A stretch of DNA of 38,223 nucleotides, from positions 1 to 38,223 of the IMG/VR virus record IMGVR_UViG_3300010885_026776; one strand, 5' to 3'. Position 1 is the first letter of the stretch, and every line of letters begins with the position of its first letter. The DNA comes from a virus. The notes beneath the pieces were generated by a model, which saw only the letters and a list, made by a program, of their open reading frames with translations, was not told the origin of the DNA and made no database searches. Made by a program: the position numbers and the translations under genes. Shown here piece by piece: positions 23,751 through 30,176 of the stretch.

Positions 23751-24197
23751 TCAATCCTCTCTTGTGTAAAATGGGTTGCTCGGCCGTGGGCTTGGTTTCG
23801 CCTCGGCAATGAAATCACTCAAGCCCTTGATCGTGATCTTCTCACTCGGGAAGAGCAGATCCGAGTCATCCAGCCCGAGGTTGGCAAGCTCCCGCTCCAG
23901 TTCCGTCATGGAGATTTTCGGCTTCATAACGATGGTGTGAGGGTGTTCGGGCTTCTCGGCTTTTTCAATACAGACGGAGAAGTGCTCGGAGGCGGAGAAT
24001 AATTCCGAGTCGAAAATTGTCTGCTCTCGATAGGGTCGGATGGCGCGGTAAAGCCCTCGACGGAGAGTTTCCGCCGCGAGGTAGCTTGATGCGGTTAGCG
24101 TCACTGGTGGAATTGGAAGATCTTTCTCCTGCATCGCTTTCCGCCAGATTGCAAGGTAGATGCGATTTTCTCGGCTGATTGTTTGGGTTAAGGCCAT
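23751..24197 (-). CDS. Unknown protein (148 aa)
   Basis: The ATG at 24197 is preferred; a TTG 18 bases upstream is possible. The protein has a helical first half (ENRIYLAIWRKAMQ, AETLRRGLYRAIRPYREQ) and a C-terminal half with LERELANLGLDDSDLLF. It is the first gene after the promoter at 24241-24269. No family is recognised. Confidence 0.6.
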   Translation of the reverse strand: MALTQTISRENRIYLAIWRKAMQEKDLPIPPVTLTASSYLAAETLRRGLYRAIRPYREQTIFDSELFSASEHFSVCIEKAEKPEHPHTIVMKPKISMTELERELANLGLDDSDLLFPSEKITIKGLSDFIAEAKPSPRPSNPFYTRED

Positions 24198-24240
24198 GGG
24201 GCAGATTGGCTCCAATAATACGCGCGATTGCGTGAGGGGA

Positions 24241-24269
24241 AATGTATGTTAGATTTATTCCCTAGTCAA
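24241..24269 (-). promoter_or_regulatory. Sigma70-type promoter, leftward
   Basis: On the - strand TTGACT (24264-24269) and TACATT (24241-24246) are 17 bases apart. It lies about 45 bases before the 148-aa gene and just after a terminator. Confidence 0.7.
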
Positions 24270-24304
24270 TGTCGGAGTTTTGGCTTAGACAGGGAGGTAG
24301 GGAA

Positions 24305-24337
24305 AGAAAAACCCAGGGAGTGGAAGGCTCCCTGGGT
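24305..24337 (-). terminator. Intrinsic terminator, leftward
   Basis: ACCCAGGGAG (24311-24320) pairs with CTCCCTGGGT (24328-24337) across a 7-base loop, followed on the - strand by TTTTCTTT. It ends the unit of small genes starting near 25664. Confidence 0.85.
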
Positions 24338-24366
24338 GAAAGGTGATAGCGGGGGATGGTAGGTAG

Positions 24367-24669
24367 TCAGGCTTCGAGCCAATCAATCTTATCCATTTCT
24401 TCGAGAGTTTCACTTCCATCGTATTCGGTGATACGGTACTTTGTGCCGACGGGCAGCCAGTTGAGGACAATGTTTCTATAACCGCCGAGATAGGCTTCTG
24501 GATAAAGGCGATTTGTCACTTCCCGCAACTCCCCGGCCTCATAAGCCAGGATAAGTCGAGAGTCCCAGGCCATTTCCGGCTTATTCCAAGTAGACCAGCC
24601 AGCCCCATAGCCGGGCGAGTAGAGGATAGCGGACTTTCCATCACGAATGAACTTGATCGGGTGGGTCAT
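24367..24669 (-). CDS. Unknown early protein (100 aa)
   Basis: The ATG at 24669 is preceded by AGGAGATAATCCA, a leader shared with the neighbouring genes. The protein is aromatic-rich (YSPGYGAGWSTWNKPEMAW) and acidic at the end (TLEEMDKIDWLEA). Its size, position and strong ribosome-binding site fit an early host-takeover protein, but the function is unknown. Confidence 0.6.
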   Translation of the reverse strand: MTHPIKFIRDGKSAILYSPGYGAGWSTWNKPEMAWDSRLILAYEAGELREVTNRLYPEAYLGGYRNIVLNWLPVGTKYRITEYDGSETLEEMDKIDWLEA

Positions 24670-24718
24670 TGGATTATCTCCTGTTAGATTTCAAGGTAAT
24701 TAAATGGCATGGGAGGAT

Positions 24719-24961
24719 TTATCCCCCGTGTGAGGAAACCAACTTAGCGGACAGTTTGTTTGGCCAACGGCTGTCCTTTTCGTCTATGTAATTCTGCGCG
24801 GCATCCTCTGTTGTAAATTCATAAATGCGGATTTGCCCACAGCCCATTTTAATCAAATCGTTTTTTTCCCGCAGAGCAATCGACATAGTTTCAACGATCT
24901 GATCACATTCGGCATAGGCTGCGCCATTTTCGCAACCAGTCATGATGAGATAGCTAGGCAT
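24719..24961 (-). CDS. Unknown early protein (80 aa)
   Basis: The ATG at 24961 follows GGGGATAATTTG. The protein has Cys at 10, 19 and 41, a helical EIVETMSIALREKN-like region and a TTEDAAQNYIDEKD segment. It is part of the small-gene cluster transcribed from the promoter at 25741-25769. No family is recognised. Confidence 0.6.
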   Translation of the reverse strand: MPSYLIMTGCENGAAYAECDQIVETMSIALREKNDLIKMGCGQIRIYEFTTEDAAQNYIDEKDSRWPNKLSAKLVSSHGG

Positions 24962-24981
24962 CAAATTATCCCCTGATTAAG

Positions 24982-25034
24982 GCAACTGAATGGCAGTTGC
25001 GATGACGGTTCGGACTTGATTGGCCAAACCGTCA
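24982..25034 (-). other. Two stem-loops between small genes
   Basis: GCAACTG/CAGTTGC (24982-24988 and 24994-25000, loop 5) and TGACGGTT/AACCGTCA (25003-25010 and 25027-25034) are adjacent inverted repeats in the gap between the 27-aa and 80-aa genes. Neither has a T-run, so processing or translational control is more likely than termination. Confidence 0.45.
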
Positions 25035-25044
25035 CGCGCAAGTG

Positions 25045-25128
25045 TCAAAACATCATTACAAACGCCCATCCAGCGAGGAAGGCAACGAGCAGGATCAGGG
25101 CGACTTCGATCTGGTTCTTGGTGGGCAT
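25045..25128 (-). CDS. 27-aa single-span membrane peptide
   Basis: The peptide is a short polar start (MPTKNQIEV) followed by one membrane-spanning stretch (ALILLVAFLAGWAFVMMF). The ATG at 25128 has GAGGATAATCCG directly upstream, the same leader as neighbouring genes, which strongly supports translation. It probably sits in the host inner membrane. Function unknown. Confidence 0.65.
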   Translation of the reverse strand: MPTKNQIEVALILLVAFLAGWAFVMMF

Positions 25129-25132
25129 CGGA

Positions 25133-25384
25133 TTATCCTCTCACCAGCCTATCCCCGAACCGATCGAGGACGAGAACTTGCCAATCGGTTTCGTCCCCTT
25201 CCTCGTTCAGATCGAGATCGTAGGACAAGTCTTCCGGTTGGAAATCCGGGCTGCAGTCCCAGGCATTTTCCGAGAACCAGTCCCGGCTGCCGACAAGGTT
25301 ATAATCGTCGTCGAGGTCGGCTTCGGAGGTGGAAAATGACCGGCTGATTGTCCCAGCAGGGCGAAGGGTACGAATGGAAAACAT
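25133..25384 (-). CDS. Unknown acidic early protein (83 aa)
   Basis: The ATG at 25384 follows AAAGGAGATAATCCG, a strong site; earlier in-frame codons lack one. The protein is very acidic (SEADLDDDYNLVGSRD, EDLSYDLDLNEEGDETDW). Small acidic early phage proteins often bind or mimic nucleic-acid partners, but there is no specific signature here. Confidence 0.6.
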   Translation of the reverse strand: MFSIRTLRPAGTISRSFSTSEADLDDDYNLVGSRDWFSENAWDCSPDFQPEDLSYDLDLNEEGDETDWQVLVLDRFGDRLVRG

Positions 25385-25427
25385 CGGATTATCTCCTTTC
25401 AAGTCGATGCGAAGTGGCCGCATCAGT

Positions 25428-25456
25428 AGCCGGCGGAAACATAATCCCCGCCGGCT
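25428..25456. other. 9-bp inverted repeat
   Basis: AGCCGGCGG (25428-25436) and CCGCCGGCT (25448-25456) form a GC-rich stem across 11 bases between the first two leftward small genes. No T-run follows; it may act as an attenuator or processing site. Confidence 0.5.
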
Positions 25457-25472
25457 GATTGTTGGGGTCAAG

Positions 25473-25664
25473 TTATTCGCGAGCAATCTTGGTTTCACCT
25501 CTGGGGACTTCACCCTGTCGAATAACATAGCCGCCATTTTGCGCTTCGAAAGCTTTTATTTCGCACCCTGCAGGAAAAACTCCGCCCCCAAAATACAAGG
25601 TTTTCGTCAATAGTATTGTGGCGGGGTTTCGCAGGGTTTTGCCTTTTCCAATAAACTTGCGCAT
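25473..25664 (-). CDS. Unknown small basic protein (63 aa)
   Basis: The ATG at 25664 is preceded by AGGAAG. It is the first gene leftward of the control region. The protein is basic at the start (MRKFIGKGKTLRNPA) and has beta-like segments (LYFGGGVFPAG, GGYVIRQGEVP). No family is recognised. Confidence 0.55.
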   Translation of the reverse strand: MRKFIGKGKTLRNPATILLTKTLYFGGGVFPAGCEIKAFEAQNGGYVIRQGEVPRGETKIARE

Positions 25665-25705
25665 GATTTACTTCCTATTCCTATCTCGCCGCCAAGCCTA
25701 TCTCG

Positions 25706-25721
25706 ACGGTCGAGCGACCGT
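25706..25721. promoter_or_regulatory. 16-bp palindrome downstream of the leftward promoter
   Basis: ACGGTCG and CGACCGT are perfect arms around AG. It lies about 12-28 bases after the expected start of the promoter at 25741-25769, a place where an operator or a 5' mRNA hairpin would act. Confidence 0.45.
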
Positions 25722-25740
25722 AGCACAATTCGTCCGATTT

Positions 25741-25769
25741 GTATATATCTCGGTGATTTAAGCCATCAA
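25741..25769 (-). promoter_or_regulatory. Leftward early promoter candidate
   Basis: On the - strand TTGATG (25764-25769) and ATATAC (25741-25746) are 17 bases apart, upstream of the first leftward gene. It probably drives the small early genes down to the terminator at 24305-24337. Confidence 0.55.
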
Positions 25770-25777
25770 AATAATTC

Positions 25778-25813
25778 CCCCGTAGATTTGAAATTTATTT
25801 TCCCCGTAGATTT
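25778..25813. promoter_or_regulatory. Paired CCCCGTAGATTT motifs in the divergent control region
   Basis: CCCCGTAGATTT occurs twice in direct orientation (25778-25789 and 25802-25813), 24 bases apart. The first copy and its following TTGAAA match the element at 36430 closely. This is a variant member of the 32-bp family, located between the leftward and rightward units. Confidence 0.55.
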
Positions 25814-26093
25814 AACCAACTTTCAAATCACCAATAGACCGACTTTAAACTTGTCGGCTGCTTATAGTAGTCGAATTGGTCATTACCTTGGTGCTCGGGT
25901 AGAGGCCAGGATCGGGGCTTGGATCGGTGGCGATTGCAAGTTGTGGCATTGTTGCAAGCTTGCCGCATCCCTAGGGGGGGGGGGAAAATTATTTTGATAG
26001 GGGACTTGTTTTTTACGTCAGAGGCCATAAATGGGGGGAACCGGACAAAACGAGCGATAGGCGCTGGGGATGATCCGGTTTTGGAGAATGATC
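25814..26093 (+). other. Divergent control region, leader of the 179-aa gene
   Basis: I see no convincing gene here. It holds TTGCAAG repeated twice, a GCAAGCTTGC palindrome, a run of 11 G (25974-25984), and an AACCGG/CCGGTT inverted pair close to the next gene. A rightward promoter is expected here, but no box pair is good enough to name. Confidence 0.4.
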
Positions 26094-26633
26094 GTGGCTA
26101 AAAAAGGCATTATCTCGAACGAGAATGACGGAAAAGTTTTGACTATTCGCGTTGATGGCATCGCTAATCCAATCATCATTGCGCGAGCCGATTTGACGGA
26201 TGACATAAACGAAAACGTCTATTGGCATGGGTTGGTCCAAAAAATCAGCGACGCAGCTGCCATCCCTAAAACCGAAATGACTGGTAATCCGATAGTGGAT
26301 AACCAGACTAAATATGACGCAATGATGGCAGTGGCTAATCGCCTGTTGTCTGGCGATTGGACGAAAAACAAAGGTGACGGCTCAGGTCCTGTTTCGGGGA
26401 TTATTTTCCTCGCCTATGCCGAATTTATTACGAATGGGTTTATCGCGGCAGGAAAGCCGGCCCCAACAATGGATCAAATCCGTGTAGAGTATGACAAAAA
26501 GGACCATAAAACGAAAATTGGTTTGAAGTCTCGTCCAGACTTGGCCCCTATTATCGAACGGATTAAATCCGAGCGTACCCCTGCCGCGAATATCGCCGAA
26601 ACAGTCGATTTGTTGGCAGACTTCGGCATCTAA
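26094..26633 (+). CDS. Conserved phage protein ending in LLADFGI (paralogue of 22295-22921)
   Basis: The product is 179 aa from the GTG at 26094, with GGAG 7 bases upstream; the ATG at 26088 is too close to that site. It shows the same order of elements as the leftward paralogue: LVQKISDAAAIP, MMAVANRLLSGDWTKNKGDG, a helix with AYAEFITNGFIAAGKP, a basic KKDHKTKIGLKSRPDLAPII segment, and a C-terminal TVDLLADFGI. It lacks the acidic tail of the other copy. It is the first rightward gene, followed by its own terminator. Function unknown; possibly a regulator or replication partner. Confidence 0.75.
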   Translation: MAKKGIISNENDGKVLTIRVDGIANPIIIARADLTDDINENVYWHGLVQKISDAAAIPKTEMTGNPIVDNQTKYDAMMAVANRLLSGDWTKNKGDGSGPVSGIIFLAYAEFITNGFIAAGKPAPTMDQIRVEYDKKDHKTKIGLKSRPDLAPIIERIKSERTPAANIAETVDLLADFGI

Positions 26634-26646
26634 TTTGTTCAATCAT

Positions 26647-26682
26647 ATAGGGCGGGGATTTGTTTTCCGCCCTATGTTTTTT
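26647..26682 (+). terminator. Intrinsic terminator, rightward
   Basis: ATAGGGCGG (26647-26655) pairs with CCGCCCTAT (26667-26675), followed by GTTTTTT. It ends the 179-aa gene transcript. Confidence 0.85.
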
Positions 26683-26694
26683 GGGATTAGCCCA

Positions 26695-26871
26695 ATGACT
26701 ATGAATTATGCTGTTTATAGCCGTTTCGTTTTGGAAAATCTGGAAGCTGAAACTATGAACGCGACAGCCGCTAAATTATTGGTCCAAGCCCTGCGTGCCC
26801 ATCGCGGGGAATTGTGGCAATTCCGCATTGTCGCTCTGACGAACCGTGGAAAATCAACTGACTGGAGCTAA
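26695..26871 (+). CDS. Small unknown protein (58 aa)
   Basis: The ATG at 26695 has GGGA upstream, just after the terminator; longer readings would run through the hairpin. The protein has a helical EAETMNATAAKLLVQALRAH segment and a basic C-terminus. It is expressed by read-through or from an unseen promoter and has its own terminator. No family is recognised. Confidence 0.55.
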   Translation: MTMNYAVYSRFVLENLEAETMNATAAKLLVQALRAHRGELWQFRIVALTNRGKSTDWS

Positions 26872-26896
26872 ACGGCTTCCCTACTAATCTACTCAG

Positions 26897-26925
26897 CCCA
26901 CGTCCTCTTAGGACGTGGGTTTTTT
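26897..26925 (+). terminator. Intrinsic terminator, rightward
   Basis: CCCACGTCCT (26897-26906) pairs with AGGACGTGGG (26910-26919) around a 3-base loop, followed by TTTTTT. It seals the short rightward unit from the long non-coding region. Confidence 0.92.
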
Positions 26926-27136
26926 ATTCCCCTATCTCGTTCCCGTTTTGTCCGGGCCATAGAGCGCGATTAGGCTCCCCCCGCATAGATAGAGCCAAAT
27001 CCTCATCCCCGCGCCCTACGAGGCTCGGAACGGTGTTCCATGGCATATCGCTATCGCTCGCTCCCCCATCCCATCCCCGCGCGATATGGCCTCACGTCCC
27101 ATCCCCGCATTGTGACCATTGTGCTGTACCCGTGAC

Positions 27137-27407
27137 CTAGGTTTCCATGGTTTATTATTCCCCTCCCCCTCCCCCGGGGAAACCCTGCCCTATTCCCCCC
27201 TACCTCTCTCTCCAGTTTGGGAATAAAAAAAATATTGACTTAGAACCAAACAACAACACTTCTGGCACAACTCTTACAACGGGGGGATGGATGGGCAATC
27301 GGGGGGATGATGGGGATGGATGGATAGAGCAGAGATTGCTCATCATCCCCCCTCATCCATCCCCCCGCTACTCATGGGATGGGGAATAATCGCCCATGGA
27401 AACCTAG
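27137..27407. repeat. 271-bp element bounded by 27-bp inverted repeats
   Basis: The left arm at 27137-27163 (CTAGGTTTCCATGG, 3 bases, ATTATTCCCC) and the right arm at 27381-27407 are inverted complements at 24 of 27 positions; the only mismatches are the three central bases. No flanking target duplication is seen. Inside are an A-rich tract and a nested palindrome (27281-27366). Confidence 0.85.
27281..27366. repeat. Nested palindrome (double-arm cruciform)
   Basis: Outer arms GGGGGGATGGATG (27281-27293) and CATCCATCCCCCC (27354-27366) and inner arms GGGGGGATGATG (27301-27312) and CATCATCCCCCC (27341-27352) are both perfect. The loop of 28 bases holds a further AGCA/TGCT pair. The strand is G-rich on one side and C-rich on the other. 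Confidence 0.9.
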
Positions 27408-27531
27408 TCCCATCCAGTCGGATTGATCCCCCGATTAGGTCATTCTGCCCAATTTTCCCCTTCATCCCCTATGCTGCACCTGCGAACGTGACAAATTCGC
27501 CACACCAGCTGTTGCAAAAATGTATACGTCT

Positions 27532-27573
27532 AAAATGGCCTCAGAGGCCCCTTAGAGCGTGCTGAGCCATTTT
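27532..27573. repeat. Hairpin with 12-bp arms
   Basis: AAAATGGC-CTCAG on the left pairs with CTGAGCCATTTT on the right with one bulged base. A second small palindrome (GGCCTC-A-GAGGCC, 27537-27549) overlaps the left arm, so two alternative folds are possible. Confidence 0.65.
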
Positions 27574-27615
27574 GGCTCCCCCAGCCTACTCGTTTCGATA
27601 TTCCCTATTTGAACC

Positions 27616-27757
27616 CTGTTTGTTCCACGCAACAATCGGCAAGTTTCTCTATCATTCCACGCAACAAACTGTTTGTTCCCCAGCAATAAACCCTGCTAGT
27701 CAAGCCCCTATCTGCGCAACAATATATTGCTCGCCAGCTGGAGCATTATGTTTGTTC
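27616..27757. repeat. Iteron-like repeat cluster
   Basis: TTCCACGCAACAA occurs at 27623-27635 and 27655-27667, with a shorter GCGCAACAA at 27714-27722. CTGTTTGTTCC occurs at 27616-27626 and 27669-27679, with TGTTTGTTC again at 27749-27757. The second pair abuts to form the palindrome AACAAAC-T-GTTTGTT. Such clusters commonly bind replication initiators. Confidence 0.6.
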
Positions 27758-28032
27758 TCCCCTCTGTTGCAGTGCAGCATCTCATCCACTTCCATACCGC
27801 ATTGCAGCATAACCTATCTGGTTCATCCTGCCCTTTCCCCTCACCAATTCATCCCTTTCCCCCCCCCCTATACCCTACCTAAGCCATCGACCGGGGGTGG
27901 GCTTCCCGGTTGGGGGGTCGGTTAAGTGGGGGCTTTAGGCCTTACCCCTACCTCCGCATCCCCTGTTTTTCAGATCCCCTCCTGTTTCCAAGTTTTCAAG
28001 TTTCCAGCCAAAAATTTCAAAAAATAGGGGTG

Positions 28033-28072
28033 AAATCTACGGAGATTTGAGGTTTATAATCTACGCAGATTT
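28033..28072 (+). promoter_or_regulatory. 32-bp-family element upstream of the late genes
   Basis: AAATCTACGGAGATTT (28033-28048) and AATCTACGCAGATTT (28058-28072) are direct copies, each itself palindromic, with TATAAT at 28055-28060. Aligned with the copy at 36430, the TATAAT falls at the same place in the 32-bp frame. The -35 region is weak, so activation by a phage protein is possible. It lies about 100 bases before the first late gene. Confidence 0.55.
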
Positions 28073-28098
28073 AGGCTTTGAGCTTGAAAAGAACCAAC

Positions 28099-28127
28099 TT
28101 GACACCGAGATCGAAGATGGAGTAAAA
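28099..28127 (+). promoter_or_regulatory. Weak rightward promoter candidate
   Basis: A perfect TTGACA (28099-28104) is followed after 17 bases by GTAAAA (28122-28127), a poor -10 box. It is a possible second start for the late operon. Confidence 0.3.
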
Positions 28128-28174
28128 ACGGCGGGTAGAAAAAGGCCTTTCGCCACTGCAATCGGAGCCTAAAA

Positions 28175-28573
28175 ATGCCTTTCCCCGGCTATAGCGACCT
28201 GGAGCGGACTCTTTATGAAGCTCTTAACCATATCCGCAATGCAGGAGCCTTTAACGAGGGCCAACCAAATCAGGTAACAGGGGATCAGCTTCCTCCGGAG
28301 ATTAAGCAGCGAGTTGATTCCTTAGCAGCTGCAAGAGATAGTCTCAAAGGTGTTCCCGGAGCTGAAGCCCAAGTCCAAGCTCTGCAGGACTCGATCAACA
28401 ATCTCTACAATCCCCGGCTTCGTGAAGGGGCAGCTTCCTCCTGGGCCCAGCTTCGTGGGGATGAAAACAATCCATGGTCTGCGACTGGTGGAAACCTCCA
28501 AGGAGCCGCTAGTATTGTGAACCCGATGACTACTGACCCAGACCACAATTATTACGGTGGTCGTCGTAAATAA
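28175..28573 (+). CDS. Unknown first late protein (132 aa)
   Basis: The ATG at 28175 has GGAG 10 bases upstream. The protein is mainly helical and charged (DLERTLYEALNHIRNAGAF, then a coiled-coil-like AAARDSLKGVPGAEAQVQAL), with a disordered Asn/Gly-rich tail ending YYGGRRK. It immediately precedes the small terminase candidate. A packaging accessory or virion protein would fit. No family is recognised. Confidence 0.6.
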   Translation: MPFPGYSDLERTLYEALNHIRNAGAFNEGQPNQVTGDQLPPEIKQRVDSLAAARDSLKGVPGAEAQVQALQDSINNLYNPRLREGAASSWAQLRGDENNPWSATGGNLQGAASIVNPMTTDPDHNYYGGRRK

Positions 28574-28587
28574 GGCCTTCCACCATC

Positions 28588-29328
28588 ATGGATTACGAAA
28601 AGCTCCTCGCAGACATTCCCATCCCAGGTAATAGCCCGGTGGAGACCCAACCCGCTGCGGTCAATGCCGCTACTTTTCCCAATTCCAAGACTGTCCCCGA
28701 CCCCGCTGCTATCTTCTCCACTATCTATGGTGTTTCCGACGACACCCTTTCCAACCTCGGCCCCGCCACTGCCCAAGCCCGCGCCAACCGCATCCCTCTC
28801 CCCCTCAACCATTCCAAGTACGCCGGCATTGCTGAGGCCAAAGGCTACCCCCAGGGCGATGACTTCTCTGGCTCTCGCCTTCTCCGTGTCCACTACTCCC
28901 ACGAAGCCATGATCGACGTGATCATCGCTGAGCCCACCATCACCCAAAACGAGCTTGCCAAGCGGTTCAACCGCTCTGTCTCTTGGATTTCCATCGTCAT
29001 GGGGTCGGACTCCTTCCAAGCCGCCCTCGCCAAGCGTCGCGACGATATCATCGACCCCTTTCTAATCGCGACGGTCGAAGAACGCTTCCGCGGCCTCGCC
29101 GACCAGTCCCTCCAAATCATCGCCGAAAAGCTCGAAAAGTCCCAAAATCTCGACGTGGCCTTTAAAGCCCTCGAAATCTCCTCCAAGGCCCTTGGTTTCG
29201 GCGCTCGATCTGCCGGCCCGACCAATGTCCAAAACAACTTCGTCGTGGCGCTCCCTGCCAAATCTCCCGACGCCGCTGCCTGGGCTTCCCAACACTCTCA
29301 AACCTTGACCATTGAATCAAAAACCTAA
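28588..29328 (+). CDS. Small terminase subunit candidate
   Basis: The product is 246 aa. After a Pro/Ala-rich N-terminal 90 residues comes a helix-turn-helix (TITQNELAKRFNRSVSWIS, about residues 116-134) followed by SDSFQAALAKRRDDI and a long helical oligomerisation-like region (ERFRGLADQSLQIIAEKLEK). DNA-binding domain plus helical core, and position two genes before the large terminase, fit a TerS that recognises the packaging site. The HTH could also serve another DNA-binding role, so the assignment rests mostly on context. Confidence 0.6.
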   Translation: MDYEKLLADIPIPGNSPVETQPAAVNAATFPNSKTVPDPAAIFSTIYGVSDDTLSNLGPATAQARANRIPLPLNHSKYAGIAEAKGYPQGDDFSGSRLLRVHYSHEAMIDVIIAEPTITQNELAKRFNRSVSWISIVMGSDSFQAALAKRRDDIIDPFLIATVEERFRGLADQSLQIIAEKLEKSQNLDVAFKALEISSKALGFGARSAGPTNVQNNFVVALPAKSPDAAAWASQHSQTLTIESKT

Positions 29329-29343
29329 CCAGAGGAACTTCCC

Positions 29344-30165
29344 ATGGCCGCACCAATTACCTTAGCCAACCTCTCTGATATTCCTATCACGACCACTACG
29401 ACGGGTTCCTCCGTCGCTATGGATGTAAGCATGACTGGTGGCGGTGCCGACTCTGTTATTGATGGCTTGATCACGACCGGCAGTGTAACCTCCGCTGCGG
29501 TCGTTCTCTCTGCCTCCAATGTCGGCTTTGGTGGTGGGTCTTTCCAAATCACTTCGGCCGGGACTGGCAATACCATCACATGGGAACAGTCGAACGACAA
29601 CGCGACTTGGACCAATCTCATCACCTACAACGAAACCAGCACGGCTGGGACCGGCAGCGCGACAAACACGTCTGCCGCTCTTTACAAATTCAGCTCATCC
29701 GCTGCCTACGTCCGCGCCCGTGTATCCACTTACGGTTCTGGCACCGTCACTATTGTATTGACGCAAAAGCGCTCTGCACAGCAAGTGGCGGGCATGACCT
29801 TGGCAACCAGCGCTGCCCAAATCGGCTCCCTTGTTAACATGGTGGGTTACACCGACAGCATCGCCAACCTCGGCATGTCCGCCACCTTCACCGGCATCGG
29901 CCGGGCCGTCTCCTCGAGCTACAACTATTTCCAAGCCACGGTTTACGCCGATCAGGTCGGAACGCTTTATCTCGAGCAATCCCTTGATACTGGCGCAAAC
30001 TACTACGTGGTGGCCAGCGTCGCCGTCGCCGCAGGCGTGGCCCAGACCCTCAAAACCCCCACCATGGGCGCGGCCGGCACGGCCAGCCTCTATCGCGTGC
30101 GCTATCTCAACGGCGGCGTGGCGCAAACTGTCTTTCGGCTTTCCTCCGCGCTGACCGCAAACTAG
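29344..30165 (+). CDS. Beta-rich virion protein (decoration or fibre-like)
   Basis: The product is 273 aa, rich in Thr, Ser, Gly and Ala. Two similar halves can be seen: TITWEQSNDNATW with a later AYVRARVSTYGSGTVTIVL, and TLYLEQSLDTGANYY with a later LYRVRYLNGGVAQTVFRL. This suggests two beta-sandwich domains. The second half is visibly more GC-rich than the first. It lies between small and large terminase genes, so it may be a head-decoration protein. Function is inferred only from composition and place. Confidence 0.5.
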   Translation: MAAPITLANLSDIPITTTTTGSSVAMDVSMTGGGADSVIDGLITTGSVTSAAVVLSASNVGFGGGSFQITSAGTGNTITWEQSNDNATWTNLITYNETSTAGTGSATNTSAALYKFSSSAAYVRARVSTYGSGTVTIVLTQKRSAQQVAGMTLATSAAQIGSLVNMVGYTDSIANLGMSATFTGIGRAVSSSYNYFQATVYADQVGTLYLEQSLDTGANYYVVASVAVAAGVAQTLKTPTMGAAGTASLYRVRYLNGGVAQTVFRLSSALTAN

Positions 30166-30176
30166 GACCGACCCCC

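Larger units (their letters stand above)
26926..28174. other. 1.25-kb non-coding region, candidate replication origin
   Basis: No frame here has a credible start site or composition. The + strand is strongly C-rich with poly-C tracts. It contains a 271-bp inverted-repeat element (27137-27407), a hairpin (27532-27573), iteron-like repeats (27616-27757), and a 32-bp-family element before the late genes (28033-28072). It lies at the divide between the leftward early and rightward late genes. An origin, a packaging site, or both would fit. Confidence 0.6.

Noticed and set aside
27147-27925. Open frames of 80-117 codons in the control region
   Set aside because: They are Pro-rich readings of C-rich repeats, run through the inverted repeats, and lack start sites.
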